A DNA stretch of 64,000 nt from Melioribacter sp051488685 (GTDB lineage Bacteria; Bacteroidota; Ignavibacteria; Ignavibacteriales; Melioribacteraceae). Position 1 is the stretch's first letter. Every line of letters starts with the position of its first letter. The stretch covers positions 124,001 through 188,000 of the forward strand of contig NZ_JBPSEH010000004.1 in assembly GCF_051488685.1 (NCBI RefSeq). Reading direction: 5' to 3'. A program made the position numbers and the translations under genes. The notes beneath the pieces are model-generated. The model did no database searches. It saw only the letters and a program-made list of their open reading frames with translations, and was not told the origin of the DNA. Below, piece after piece: positions 25,033 to 34,238 of this stretch.

Positions 25033-25761
25033 TTATCCTTGAATATAAACTTCTCTTCTTTTTAACTGTGCCTGGAAACGTTTTTTCAAGCGTTTCTTTG
25101 TGCCAAGTTCGTTTAATTTATTAATTACATCGTCAAAATTTTCAAAAGGAAAGTACGTGATCCTATTGATTTCGCAGTAACGCAGGAGCGAACCTTTCGC
25201 AAAAATAAAATCACAATATTGAGCAGGACATAAGTCGGAATAACCATCACCAATATAGACGGTATAGTCTTTATCGTCAGAATAATTAATGATATGATTT
25301 CTTTTACAGTTGGCGCATCTGTGACATTCTTCATCAGTATAAGGAAACTCAGGATAAAAGCCGCCGTGAGCATCAAAAACAAGTTTGTTTGAAAAACGTT
25401 GAACAAACGATAAATTTTCTTTTTTCAATATCCGGTCGATATAATAATCGAGTCCGTCGCTTACAATGCGAAGTTCATGGTTATTATTTTTGCAATAGTC
25501 AACGAAAGTTTTAAATGATTCGTCGATTTCCTGTAAATCAATAAAATTGTTGAATTCGTTTTTATCCAGATTCTCGATTGTACTACAGAGGAGGCGCCAA
25601 GATTCTCTGGAATTTATTTTATGGTCGATCCAATCGCGTACGATTTTGTCGGCTTTTTCTTTATCGCCAAATCGAAGGAATAATATTTCTCCGACGTCGT
25701 TTTTGGTGATTGTTCCGTCGAAGTCAACAAATATTTTAAATGTTATTTTCGAAGTAATCAA
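25033..25761 (-). CDS. HAD-IB phosphatase, MtnX-like
   Basis: A 242-residue HAD phosphatase. The catalytic Asp pair is in VDFDGTITKNDVGE, motif II serine in IVSDGLDYYIDRI, and the metal motif in IGDGYSDLCPAQYCDFIFAKG. A small CHRCANC cysteine cluster near residue 145 is typical of the MtnX/PHOSPHO1-like subgroup and may bind a metal. The C-terminus is basic (KKRLKKRFQAQLKRRE). No other methionine-salvage gene is nearby, so the substrate may be a phospho-headgroup or another small phosphate ester. It overlaps the smc stop by four bases. Confidence 0.8.
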   Translation of the reverse strand: MITSKITFKIFVDFDGTITKNDVGEILFLRFGDKEKADKIVRDWIDHKINSRESWRLLCSTIENLDKNEFNNFIDLQEIDESFKTFVDYCKNNNHELRIVSDGLDYYIDRILKKENLSFVQRFSNKLVFDAHGGFYPEFPYTDEECHRCANCKRNHIINYSDDKDYTVYIGDGYSDLCPAQYCDFIFAKGSLLRYCEINRITYFPFENFDDVINKLNELGTKKRLKKRFQAQLKRREVYIQG

Positions 25762-28700
25762 CTTTGTGTCTCCGGAATTTCTTCGAATCGCACACCAACA
25801 AGTTTCGATATTCCTTCTTCCTGCATGGTAACGCCGTACATAGTTTCAGCTGCTTCCATTGTCCTTTTATTGTGCGTTACAATGATAAACTGAGTATCCT
25901 TGCTGAATTCTTTTAATAGTTTGGTAAACCGATCGATATTGGCGTCGTCGAGTGGCGCGTCCACTTCGTCGAGTATACAGAAAGGTGAAGGCTTAACGAG
26001 ATAAATAGCAAAGAGGAGGGCGGTGGCAGTGAGGGTTTTTTCACCACCCGAAAGTAATTCAATCGAAGTTGGACGTTTGCCTTTCGGTTTTGCCATTATT
26101 TCAATTTTTGCTTCAAGTGGATCGACACCTTCTTCCAGCTTAAGGTCGGCTTCGTCGCCTGGATTGAAAAGAGTCTGGAATATCTTTATGAAATTCTCTC
26201 TAATTTTTTCAAATGTATCGAGGAATAAATTTTGTGCCGTGTCGTTTATTTCGTTGATTGTGTTAATCAAGTCCTTCTCGGATTCAATTAAGTCGTCTCT
26301 TTGTTTGAGAAGGAAATCGAGTCGCTTCTTTTCTTCTTCATATTCTGAATATGCCAGCAAGTTCACCGGTCCGAGATTCTTCAACTTTTCTTTGAGGTCG
26401 TGTACTTCTTTCGATATTTCTTCGAAGTTGAATTCGTGCAAGTCGTGGAATTCTTTCAATTCGAGTTCTACGTTGTAGTTTTCGCGTATATGTTCTTTCA
26501 ACGTTTCTATTTTATAGTTGATTTCACTTTCCTTTATATCGAATGAATGGATAGCATCAGAAATCTCCTGTCGCTTATTTCGTAAATCGCGCAATTGATT
26601 TTCATAAGAAGAAGCTTCGTCTTTTATTTTTCTCAACTCGTCGGCAATTTTATTTTCTTCTTCACGTATAGCATTTCGTTCGCCTTCAAGGATATCGAGC
26701 TCAGCGATTAATTCTTCAATTCGAGTTCTTAGCTCTTCGGTTTCAAGTTGATTATTTTTGATCGAAGCCTCTCTCTTTTCAATTCCTCTGGTAGAATTGA
26801 TGATGTCAACTTCGTAGCGTTCAACTACAGACTTTATATTATTAATTTCACCGCGGAGTCGTTCCAGTTCGAGTTTTCTATCGTTAAAAGATTTTGTAAG
26901 TAGATTATATGAATCTTCTAATTCTTTCAAGTTAGTTTCAAATTCCGATATTTCCGAATCAATCTTTTCTTTCCTGATATATAATTCTTCCAGCGTTGAG
27001 TTGATTTCTGAAATCTGGGATTGAAGCATATTCGACTTCTCGGCCAGTTCAGTAATTTCGTGACGTGAGCTCTCTATCTCCTCATTTGCTTTTTTCTTTT
27101 CAAATTCGAGCTGTGAAATTTGCTTGTCGATGTTCAACAAATCGTTTGATATCAGTCGTTCTCTTTCTGAAAGATGTTTTAAGTCAATTTCAGAAATCCG
27201 CAATTCTACTTTTTCTATGCTTATTTTAATTTCTTCGAGCTCTTTTTCGTGTGATGGAAGTTGTGCTCTGAGATTTTCGAGTAGTTTACGCCTTCCGAAG
27301 AGAGTTTCGTCTTCTTTAGGAAGCGACCCGGCTATGATAATCCCATTGGATAATATAAGGTCACCTTCGAGAGTAGCCAATCCAAAATCAGGGAAGAGAG
27401 AGTGGAGACGTAAGCAGGTATTAAGGTCCTTTACAATCCCGATATTATTGAGAATCTGAATAAAGTAGGGTTCCCATTTTTTATCGGTTTCAACAAATTG
27501 AGCTGCCCATCCGAGAAAGCCTTCTTCCTTTTCAATTTTTTTTGCTCGCCTTCTTTGTGCAAAACTGTTCAGTTTTCCGATAATCGAAGTTTTGACCTGG
27601 TTGTTTTTGAGCAAATAAAATGAAGCTTTGCCGAGCTGGTTTTTTTTCAAATAATCGACTGCTTTTACGAGCTCGTCTGTACTTTCTATCAAAAGGTTAT
27701 TGAGCACAGATTTTAGAGCTGCTTCGAGTGCAAATCTAAATTCTTCTTTTGTATTGCCGACATCGGCAAAGATGAGTTTTTCTTTTTCGGTCCATTCGTC
27801 ATTTTCTATAAGAATTTTTGAGCCGTTTGAGAGTCCCTCGAGGTTTGTAATTAGTGTCTGGATGAAGTCGATTTTTTCCTTCAGGGAAACGAGCAAGGTT
27901 TTCTTTTCTATTTCGGATTCTTTTAACAAATTGAGTTCGGTTTCGAGGTCGGCTTTTTCTTTCTGGCGTATGGTCAATTCCAGACCGGCTTCGTTTAATT
28001 TTTTCTCAGCTTCATTTCTTTCATTGTTCAGTTCTTCAATAAATCCAACCGTCTTGGCTATTTTGTTGGTTATATCCTGTATCTTGGTATTTAAGCGTTC
28101 AATGCTGGAAGAATGTGAATCGAGTTCTTTATTGAGAGCTGAAAGATAATTTTCTTTGTCCGATATTTCTCTTAGAATTGCAAATCTCTTTTCCTGTAGT
28201 TCTCTTAATTCTTTTCGTTTGGATTCAAGCTCTGCACGTTTAGTCTCAATTGTTTTCTCGGTGGTTTGCAGATCCGTCGTACCGTTTTCCAGCTCCGTCT
28301 CAATATTTTTAAGTTTTTGTTCTGCTTCTTCCCTTGAAAATTCAGTATCTTCAATTAAGTTACGAAACTCTTCAATTTCGTTAATCAACCGATCGTGGTT
28401 AGATGACAATGAATTAAGGCGTTCCTGTGAGACCGACAGGCTCTTTTGATTGTTGTGAATCGAATCTGTTATCTCTGAAATTTCTTTTCTTTTCTTCTGA
28501 AGTGCGGCGTCGACTTCGTTAATCTTGTTCCTGTAGTCAATTAGTTGATTTTCAATTTCACGTATTTTTTTGTCGATTTCATCTTTCTGTATTTTAAATG
28601 ATTCAATTTCTGAATGGAGTTGATTTTTCTTTTCGTAATAAAGCGCAAACTCGCGTTCGGCGAGGTCGAGTTCTTTATCTCTAAGAATCGATTGAATTTG

Positions 28701-29348
28701 AGTGTATTGATTTGCTCGTTTAGCCTGTCGTTCAAGCGAACGAACGGATTTTTCGACCTCTGAAACGATATCATTTACTCTGGTCAAATCTGCTTTTACA
28801 TCATCGAGCTTTTTTAGAGAAAGTCTTCTGCGCAGTTTGTATTTGTTTACGCCTGCCGCCTCTTCGAACAATCGCCTTCTTTCTTCTGCTTTGCTACTTA
28901 ATATAGTTTCGATCATCTTGAGTTCGATTACTGAATAGGCATTAGTACCAATACCCGTGTCCATGAAGAGATTAGTAATATCTTTCAGACGGCAAATGTT
29001 TTTATTGAGCAGATACTCGCTTTCTCCCGAGCGGAAGATGCGACGTGTGATTGTAACTTCAGAATATTCGGTTGGAAGAATGCCTTTGTCGTTTACTAAA
29101 GTTAAGGATACTTCGGACATTCCCATCGGCTTTTTGAATCGAGTGCCGTTGAAAATGACATTTTCCATTTTATCGCTGCGAAGCGTCGTTGTTTTTTGTT
29201 CGCCCAGAACCCAGCGAATTGCATCGACTATATTTGTCTTTCCACAACCGTTCGGCCCTACTATGCCGGTTATACCGCGATTGAAATTTATTACGGTTCT
29301 GTTTGCGAACGACTTAAAACCGAATATTTCCAGTTTAGATAAAAACAA
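25758..29348 (-). CDS. smc: Chromosome segregation protein SMC
   Basis: A 1196-residue SMC ATPase. The N-terminal head has Walker A GPNGCGKTNIVDAIRW. Two long coiled coils flank a hinge at about 500-660 (FADVGNTKEEFRFALEAAL to IIAGSLPKEDETLFGRR). The C-terminal head has the ABC signature LLSGGEKTLTATALLFAIY and Walker B FCILDEVDAPLDDANIDRF. Together with ScpA and ScpB (not in the window) it compacts and segregates DNA. Most opposing open frames here are shadows of the coiled-coil codon pattern. Confidence 0.97.
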   Translation of the reverse strand: MFLSKLEIFGFKSFANRTVINFNRGITGIVGPNGCGKTNIVDAIRWVLGEQKTTTLRSDKMENVIFNGTRFKKPMGMSEVSLTLVNDKGILPTEYSEVTITRRIFRSGESEYLLNKNICRLKDITNLFMDTGIGTNAYSVIELKMIETILSSKAEERRRLFEEAAGVNKYKLRRRLSLKKLDDVKADLTRVNDIVSEVEKSVRSLERQAKRANQYTQIQSILRDKELDLAEREFALYYEKKNQLHSEIESFKIQKDEIDKKIREIENQLIDYRNKINEVDAALQKKRKEISEITDSIHNNQKSLSVSQERLNSLSSNHDRLINEIEEFRNLIEDTEFSREEAEQKLKNIETELENGTTDLQTTEKTIETKRAELESKRKELRELQEKRFAILREISDKENYLSALNKELDSHSSSIERLNTKIQDITNKIAKTVGFIEELNNERNEAEKKLNEAGLELTIRQKEKADLETELNLLKESEIEKKTLLVSLKEKIDFIQTLITNLEGLSNGSKILIENDEWTEKEKLIFADVGNTKEEFRFALEAALKSVLNNLLIESTDELVKAVDYLKKNQLGKASFYLLKNNQVKTSIIGKLNSFAQRRRAKKIEKEEGFLGWAAQFVETDKKWEPYFIQILNNIGIVKDLNTCLRLHSLFPDFGLATLEGDLILSNGIIIAGSLPKEDETLFGRRKLLENLRAQLPSHEKELEEIKISIEKVELRISEIDLKHLSERERLISNDLLNIDKQISQLEFEKKKANEEIESSRHEITELAEKSNMLQSQISEINSTLEELYIRKEKIDSEISEFETNLKELEDSYNLLTKSFNDRKLELERLRGEINNIKSVVERYEVDIINSTRGIEKREASIKNNQLETEELRTRIEELIAELDILEGERNAIREEENKIADELRKIKDEASSYENQLRDLRNKRQEISDAIHSFDIKESEINYKIETLKEHIRENYNVELELKEFHDLHEFNFEEISKEVHDLKEKLKNLGPVNLLAYSEYEEEKKRLDFLLKQRDDLIESEKDLINTINEINDTAQNLFLDTFEKIRENFIKIFQTLFNPGDEADLKLEEGVDPLEAKIEIMAKPKGKRPTSIELLSGGEKTLTATALLFAIYLVKPSPFCILDEVDAPLDDANIDRFTKLLKEFSKDTQFIIVTHNKRTMEAAETMYGVTMQEEGISKLVGVRFEEIPETQS

Positions 29349-29357
29349 TTCCGCCTC

Positions 29358-31865
29358 TTAGTGTAATAAAGTCTCGTATTCTTTCAACGTGTTAATAATA
29401 TAATATCCTGTCGAATTCGTTGCCTGCAAATAAAGAGTAATAAAAAACAAAATTGCAATTATGGTAGCAAATCCATAGAAATAAACTTTTAACGGATGTA
29501 ATTCCGTCAATATATAAACAGCTTTCAAAATTCTAAACAAAATCCAGAGACAAAGCATTAATAAAATCGTAAGAGCAATAATGTTTATTGTATCGATTGC
29601 CAGTATTTTATACAATACCAGTTCGACTGGCAACACAATCGTGAAGGGTAAAAACGACCACACGATAGCATAAAATAAAGTTTGAAAGTCAATTTCGTTT
29701 TTTAAAGGCAATGAAAATAATTTTAGCACAATAGCAAGGAATACCATTTTAACGAGGAAAAAGAGATATAAAAATATAAATGATTCTTCCGGGTGCCATG
29801 CAAGATAATTCATTAAATCGATTAATTTGTACGAACCAATATCAACAAGCAATTTTTCGAACAAAATATTCGTACGCAAGTAGTAAAGCAATATTGTAAA
29901 AAGGAGCGACATTGAGCCGACTTCTATAAAGAGTAATAGATAAGTATGAATACCCGATAAAATTCTGTGATCTCTTAAGTCGGCAAAAAAGTTATAACTT
30001 CTAAATAAAGCACGGCTGCAATCGTCTTTAAATTTTTTGCGCCAGTTAATTACAAATGCCATTAATATCGAAATACCAAGTGAAATTAATATGAATAATG
30101 GTTTGTTCTCGTTTATGCTCGTACCAATTGGAATGGTAACTTTGGATAAATTTTTCAACCTCGATTCAATAACTCGATAGCTGAGGCTATTAGTTGCATC
30201 CGGCCGATTGAATAGCGCAATCCTTGTGTAATTATTCTCTGAGGAACCACCATAAAAAGAAGAATAGGCGCTTTTGAAATTATATACTGTATTTATAATA
30301 AAACCGATCTCCTCTTTAAGCGTGATATCCAGAAATTTGTCAAAATAATAAGCCTGTGCTTGAGTGGAATTGTTTACTAAATATCCCGATGCATTTCCAT
30401 AATAGTCGGGATATGTTACCTCGCTTAGAAAATAGGGATGCTTGAGTTCTTTAAATTCCGCTTCGATTTTTTCAATTGGGTATGAATAGAGCTCAATTCC
30501 GTATAGATCGAGAGCATTTGAGAAGATGCTGGGGATACCTGCAAAAGATGCATATGTTACGTAGCCTTTTTGTTTTATATCAGAAGCAATTTCATCAATG
30601 AAATTTTTTGTTGCCTCCGAATTAGGTAAGAATGAGCTGCCAAGACCTACAATGAAAATATTCGAAAAATGAGTATAGTTTTCGATCAAATCGTTTAGTA
30701 TTCCTTTATACCTCATTCTATACTCTTTGGTCGTGAAAATCTCTTCTGGAACAGAATTTAATGGCATCTCAATCAATGGCAAAAGTCCAATCTCTCTGCA
30801 TATTTTTATTGCATAAGGATTGGGATATTGCTTGGCAAATCGTACTGAATTGAATCCGGCGTTCTTAATTCGAATCAGCTGCTCTTTAATCTTTTCTTGT
30901 GCCGATAAATTATCATACTCGCCATCGTTGAAATAATAAGTAGAACCCTTTATTGTAAAATGCCTGCCGTTAAGTAAAATTTTCCCTGAATTAACTTTTA
31001 ATTCCGTTAATGCAAAATTTGTAACTGTACGGTCTGTCAAGGAATCGTTTATAAACAAACTTGTCTTGATTAAATAATATTCGGGATTCTCAGGAGACCA
31101 GACTGCAGGATTTTTTAATTTTATGTTAAATGTATTTTTATTTTCACCTGCTTTCAACTCAGGCAATGTAAAAGAGAATCTTTCTGGCTCAATAGAATTG
31201 CTTACAGGCTGAAATTCGAATTCCAAACGGTAATTTGAATATGAATTCTTATTTAGTGAAAGATTAATTGCGGCATCAATCGAAATGCCTGATTGAGTAA
31301 AATTTGTTTTGAAATTAATCTCTTTCAAATAATTTCTGGGCTTTACAGTAAGATATACGTTTCTGATGATGCCATTGTAATTACGTGGGGTCAGGAACTG
31401 CTGTCTAACAGGTATCGTAGTTTTTGAATCGACGTCGGAATAAACTTTGACAATAAGAGTATTTTTACCAACTCGAAGAAGGTCTGATGGAAGCTCTACT
31501 TCGAAAGGAATTTCAGCGGCTGACTTTTTAAAAATCAAAGAATTATTTACAGAAATGTCTGCAGAGTAATTAATTCCTTCGAAAAAGAGGGAGTAAGTTT
31601 TATTTTCTTTTTCAGAAATATAAAAACTTGTTTCGAAATTAATAGAAGACGTCCCTTCGAAAATGGCGGGTATGTTTAATTTTGTTTTTGATTCGTTATC
31701 CGGGTAAACTTTCCAGTTTTTGTTTAAGAATAGTACGTTGCGAGTTGCTGTCGAGTCAATCATTTTGAAACTCTTTTCCGAATATAGAGATTTTATTAAA
31801 ACACCGGAAAAGGCGTTGAAGTAAGTTGTAAGGAATATTATAAAGATTATCAAATTTTTAATCAT
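29358..31865 (-). CDS. GH2-like protein fused to a multi-pass membrane domain
   Basis: An 835-residue protein. After a signal/anchor come a GH2 jelly-roll sugar-binding part (NKNWKVYPDNESK to VRNVYLTVKPRNYL), an immunoglobulin-like linker and a TIM-barrel region (LNGRHFTIKGSTYYFNDGEYDN, NAGFNSVRFAKQYP). From about residue 590 the chain becomes a membrane domain with six or so helices. At the position of the GH2 acid/base motif (WSxGNE) it reads VGLGSSF, with Ser410-Ser411 in place of Asn-Glu. The nucleophile-like Glu in PYFLSEVTYPD is kept. It is therefore probably not an ordinary glycosidase, perhaps a sugar sensor or an inactive binding protein. It lies nine bases upstream of smc. Confidence 0.75.
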   Translation of the reverse strand: MIKNLIIFIIFLTTYFNAFSGVLIKSLYSEKSFKMIDSTATRNVLFLNKNWKVYPDNESKTKLNIPAIFEGTSSINFETSFYISEKENKTYSLFFEGINYSADISVNNSLIFKKSAAEIPFEVELPSDLLRVGKNTLIVKVYSDVDSKTTIPVRQQFLTPRNYNGIIRNVYLTVKPRNYLKEINFKTNFTQSGISIDAAINLSLNKNSYSNYRLEFEFQPVSNSIEPERFSFTLPELKAGENKNTFNIKLKNPAVWSPENPEYYLIKTSLFINDSLTDRTVTNFALTELKVNSGKILLNGRHFTIKGSTYYFNDGEYDNLSAQEKIKEQLIRIKNAGFNSVRFAKQYPNPYAIKICREIGLLPLIEMPLNSVPEEIFTTKEYRMRYKGILNDLIENYTHFSNIFIVGLGSSFLPNSEATKNFIDEIASDIKQKGYVTYASFAGIPSIFSNALDLYGIELYSYPIEKIEAEFKELKHPYFLSEVTYPDYYGNASGYLVNNSTQAQAYYFDKFLDITLKEEIGFIINTVYNFKSAYSSFYGGSSENNYTRIALFNRPDATNSLSYRVIESRLKNLSKVTIPIGTSINENKPLFILISLGISILMAFVINWRKKFKDDCSRALFRSYNFFADLRDHRILSGIHTYLLLFIEVGSMSLLFTILLYYLRTNILFEKLLVDIGSYKLIDLMNYLAWHPEESFIFLYLFFLVKMVFLAIVLKLFSLPLKNEIDFQTLFYAIVWSFLPFTIVLPVELVLYKILAIDTINIIALTILLMLCLWILFRILKAVYILTELHPLKVYFYGFATIIAILFFITLYLQATNSTGYYIINTLKEYETLLH

Positions 31866-31916
31866 TGTATGGAAAGTATAAAAAATAAACCCTCAAATAT
31901 AAAGAAATAAGGGGGG

Positions 31917-31934
31917 CATATCAATTTTGATATG
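31917..31934 (-). terminator. Weak hairpin after tpiA
   Basis: CATATCAA/TTGATATG is an eight-pair stem with a two-base loop, just past the tpiA stop. It is followed on the minus strand by CCCCCC and a T-rich stretch. It is not a classical U-tract terminator and may only slow transcription before the GH2-like gene. Confidence 0.35.
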
Positions 31935-31938
31935 ACTC

Positions 31939-32697
31939 TTATTGTGCGGATTCGATAATTTTTATGAACGAGTCTGCTTTAAGGCAGGCTCCTCCTACAA
32001 GTGCACCATCGATATCGGGTTGGGACATCAATTCTGCTGAATTTTCTGGCTTAACGCTACCGCCATACTGAATAATTAGTTTCTCTGCGAATTCGGTCGA
32101 ATAGAGTTCTCCTATCAGTTTGCGAATGAATGCATGGACTTCCTGGGCCTGTTCAGGTGTTGCCGTATTTCCGGTACCGATAGCCCAGACTGGTTCGTAT
32201 GCAATGATCAGATTTTTAAGTTCGTCAGCGTTGAGACCTTGCAGTCCCTCGCGCACCTGTGTTTCGATAACTTTAAACGTAACTCTGTTTTCACGTTCTT
32301 CCAGTGTTTCGCCGATGCAAAAAATGGGATGCAAATCGTTTTCAACGGCAGCTTTAATTTTTTTGTTAATTAATTGATTCGATTCGTGGAAGATAGTCCT
32401 TCTTTCGGAGTGGCCTAAAATTACATATTGACACCCAACGCTTTTTAACATTAGAGGTGAAATTTCACCTGTAAATGCGCCGCTCTTTTCAAAATACATA
32501 TTTTGAGCGCCTAATTTAATTTGAGTGTTTTTAATTAAACTACTGGCAGCATCAAGCGAGGTGAAAGGGGGGCAAATTATAATCTCTACGTTTAACGATT
32601 TTGATGCCAGCAAATTTTTAATTTCTGAAATAAGAGCAACGGAAGAATCGAGGTCGTTATTCATCTTCCAGTTACCTGCAACAACCTTTTTACGCAT
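31939..32697 (-). CDS. tpiA: Triosephosphate isomerase
   Basis: A 252-residue TIM-barrel enzyme interconverting dihydroxyacetone phosphate and glyceraldehyde 3-phosphate. Active-site elements are AGNWKMN (Asn, Lys), ILGHSERR (His), AYEPVWAIGTG (Glu) and the phosphate loops YGGSV and GALVGGACL. It lies 29 bases after the small NifU-like gene, suggesting co-transcription with mrp-nfu. Confidence 0.97.
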   Translation of the reverse strand: MRKKVVAGNWKMNNDLDSSVALISEIKNLLASKSLNVEIIICPPFTSLDAASSLIKNTQIKLGAQNMYFEKSGAFTGEISPLMLKSVGCQYVILGHSERRTIFHESNQLINKKIKAAVENDLHPIFCIGETLEERENRVTFKVIETQVREGLQGLNADELKNLIIAYEPVWAIGTGNTATPEQAQEVHAFIRKLIGELYSTEFAEKLIIQYGGSVKPENSAELMSQPDIDGALVGGACLKADSFIKIIESAQ

Positions 32698-32726
32698 AGA
32701 TTAACTCACAATTTATGAATGGAAAA

Positions 32727-32963
32727 TTAATTCACAGCTTCAACTCTTCTTACTCCCGGTACCTCTCGTATAAGAGCTCTTTCAACGCCAGCTCTTAATG
32801 TCATTTGCGACATGGGACATTCGATACAGGCTCCGGTGAGTTTAACTTCTACAATCCCCTCCGGGGTTACCTGGACAAGTTCTATATCTCCTCCGTCGGC
32901 ACGTAGATAAGGACGGATATTTTCCAATGCTTTTTCTACTTTTTCTTTTAATTTATCGTTCAT
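32727..32963 (-). CDS. NifU C-terminal domain Fe-S scaffold protein
   Basis: A 78-residue stand-alone Nfu/NifU C-terminal domain. It carries LRADGGDIELVQV, then CIECPMSQMTLRAGVERAL, where the Cys-x-x-Cys pair coordinates a cluster between subunits. It follows the mrp gene by ten bases. Together they form a cluster assembly or carrier pair, with Nfu as scaffold and Mrp as ATP-dependent carrier. Confidence 0.9.
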   Translation of the reverse strand: MNDKLKEKVEKALENIRPYLRADGGDIELVQVTPEGIVEVKLTGACIECPMSQMTLRAGVERALIREVPGVRRVEAVN

Positions 32964-32973
32964 AACTAACCTC

Positions 32974-34062
32974 TTAATTTCCTAAAACAATTTTAGGAAT
33001 TGAATTTTGAGAACTTGCTTCTACCTGTTTTGCTAGGTTACGGGCAATCTCAAGAATAATTTTTGCTTCTTCGGAATCAGGATTTGAAATTACTATCGGT
33101 TTTCCATAATCGCCTCCAACGCGGATATCGGGATTTATTGGAATCTTTCCGAGTAGAGGAACTGAAAATTCTTTAGATAGTTTTTCACCCCCGCCGCTTC
33201 CAAATATATCATATTTTTTTCCTGTATCCGGAGCGATAAAATAACTCATATTTTCAACTATTCCAAGAATTGGCACATTTACCTTCTGGAACATTCGCGC
33301 TGCTTTTTTTACATCGGCAAGCGATATATCCTGAGGCGTAGTAACAATTACTGACCCACTTAAAGGGATTGTCTGTACAAGTGTAAGTTGTATGTCACCA
33401 GTCCCTGGAGGAAGGTCAAAAATTAAGTAATCAAGTTGAGCCCAGTTGACGTCTGTCATGAATTGTTTAATTGCTCCACTTGCCATTGGTCCGCGCCAGA
33501 TTACAGGTGAATCCTCGTCAATTAAAAATCCGATTGAAATAGTTTTAATACCGTAACTTTCGAGTGGCAGCATTTGCCCTGTTAGAGGATCTTGATAAAT
33601 TCGGGGATTCTTATCGATTCCAAGCATTAGAGGGATGCTCGGACCATAAACATCAGCATCAATCAAACCAACCCTGGCACCTTCCTTAGCAAGGGCTACC
33701 GCCAGATTAACCGATACTGTGCTTTTCCCGACTCCACCTTTACCGCTTGCAATAGCAATTGTATATCTTACATCTGGGAGAAGGGAATTTGCAGTAGCTG
33801 TTGTTTTTTGTGCTGTCGATTTATTCTTGATCTCGATATTGCCAATATCCGGCAACGCTTTTTTTATTTCAGCTATACATTCTTCTCTGATTTTATTCTG
33901 ATAGCTCGATGTAGAAGTAGGTAAGTCTATTTCTACTGTAACAGAAGAATTGTATATATCAATATTCTTTATAAAATTTGCCGATACAATGTCTTTTCCC
34001 GTAGCAGTATCAATCACGTTCCGCAATGCATCGAGTATATCTATTTTTTTAAGCTCCGACAT
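32974..34062 (-). CDS. Mrp/ApbC-type P-loop Fe-S carrier ATPase
   Basis: A 362-residue protein with an N-terminal MIP18/DUF59 domain (residues about 1-90) and a ParA-like ATPase (IASGKGGVGKSTVSVNLAVAL, GLIDADVYGPSIP, YLIFDLPPGTGD). It is expected to carry [4Fe-4S] clusters to apoproteins. The C-terminal CxxC used by E. coli Apb/Mrp is replaced by ENMSYFIAPDTGKKYDIFG, so cluster binding must use other residues or be absent. GGAGG lies seven bases before the ATG. A TATTTTTG element lies upstream. Confidence 0.9.
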   Translation of the reverse strand: MSELKKIDILDALRNVIDTATGKDIVSANFIKNIDIYNSSVTVEIDLPTSTSSYQNKIREECIAEIKKALPDIGNIEIKNKSTAQKTTATANSLLPDVRYTIAIASGKGGVGKSTVSVNLAVALAKEGARVGLIDADVYGPSIPLMLGIDKNPRIYQDPLTGQMLPLESYGIKTISIGFLIDEDSPVIWRGPMASGAIKQFMTDVNWAQLDYLIFDLPPGTGDIQLTLVQTIPLSGSVIVTTPQDISLADVKKAARMFQKVNVPILGIVENMSYFIAPDTGKKYDIFGSGGGEKLSKEFSVPLLGKIPINPDIRVGGDYGKPIVISNPDSEEAKIILEIARNLAKQVEASSQNSIPKIVLGN

Positions 34063-34083
34063 TTATCCTCCATTTTTAAGATA

Positions 34084-34091
34084 CAAAAATA
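34084..34091 (-). promoter_or_regulatory. Candidate TAnnTTTG promoter element of the mrp operon
   Basis: The minus strand reads TATTTTTG about 22 bases before the mrp start, in the divergent region shared with the iron-uptake operon. No clear -35 hexamer accompanies it. The match is to the Bacteroidota -7 consensus. Confidence 0.4.
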
Positions 34092-34190
34092 CTAATTTTT
34101 GATTAGACTACATAATAAACAAATTTTCTCACATCTCGGTTCGTAAGTGAAAGATGAATTAAATGAGCATAAAAAAATAATGCAATATAC

Positions 34191-34220
34191 TTGACAATAA
34201 AGTTAAGTAAGCTTAAATTT
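34191..34220 (+). promoter_or_regulatory. Promoter with overlapping DtxR-like operator for the iron operon
   Basis: TTGACA (34191-34196) and TAAATT (34214-34219) are 17 bases apart, a near-consensus sigma-70 promoter. An imperfect inverted repeat centred at 34209/34210 (TTAAG, TAAG spacer, CTTAA, with AAA/TTT extensions at 34199-34201 and 34218-34220) covers the spacer and -10. Its form is close to DtxR/IdeR-family boxes (TTAGGTwAGCCTAA). The repressor gene starts 20 bases downstream, so autoregulation by iron or manganese is the natural reading. Confidence 0.65.
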
Positions 34221-34238
34221 CGGCAAAAAAATTTGCTT

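Noticed and set aside
25033..25761. Methionine-salvage MtnX function
   Set aside because: Only family-level similarity is visible and no other salvage gene is present, so the call is kept general.
26023..29361. Plus-strand Ser/Phe-rich frames opposite smc
   Set aside because: They mirror the Glu/Lys/Leu codons of the coiled coil and have no ribosome sites or domains.
34191..34238. TTG start for the DtxR gene at 34191
   Set aside because: That TTG is the first part of the TTGACA -35 box, and homology begins at the ATG at 34239.
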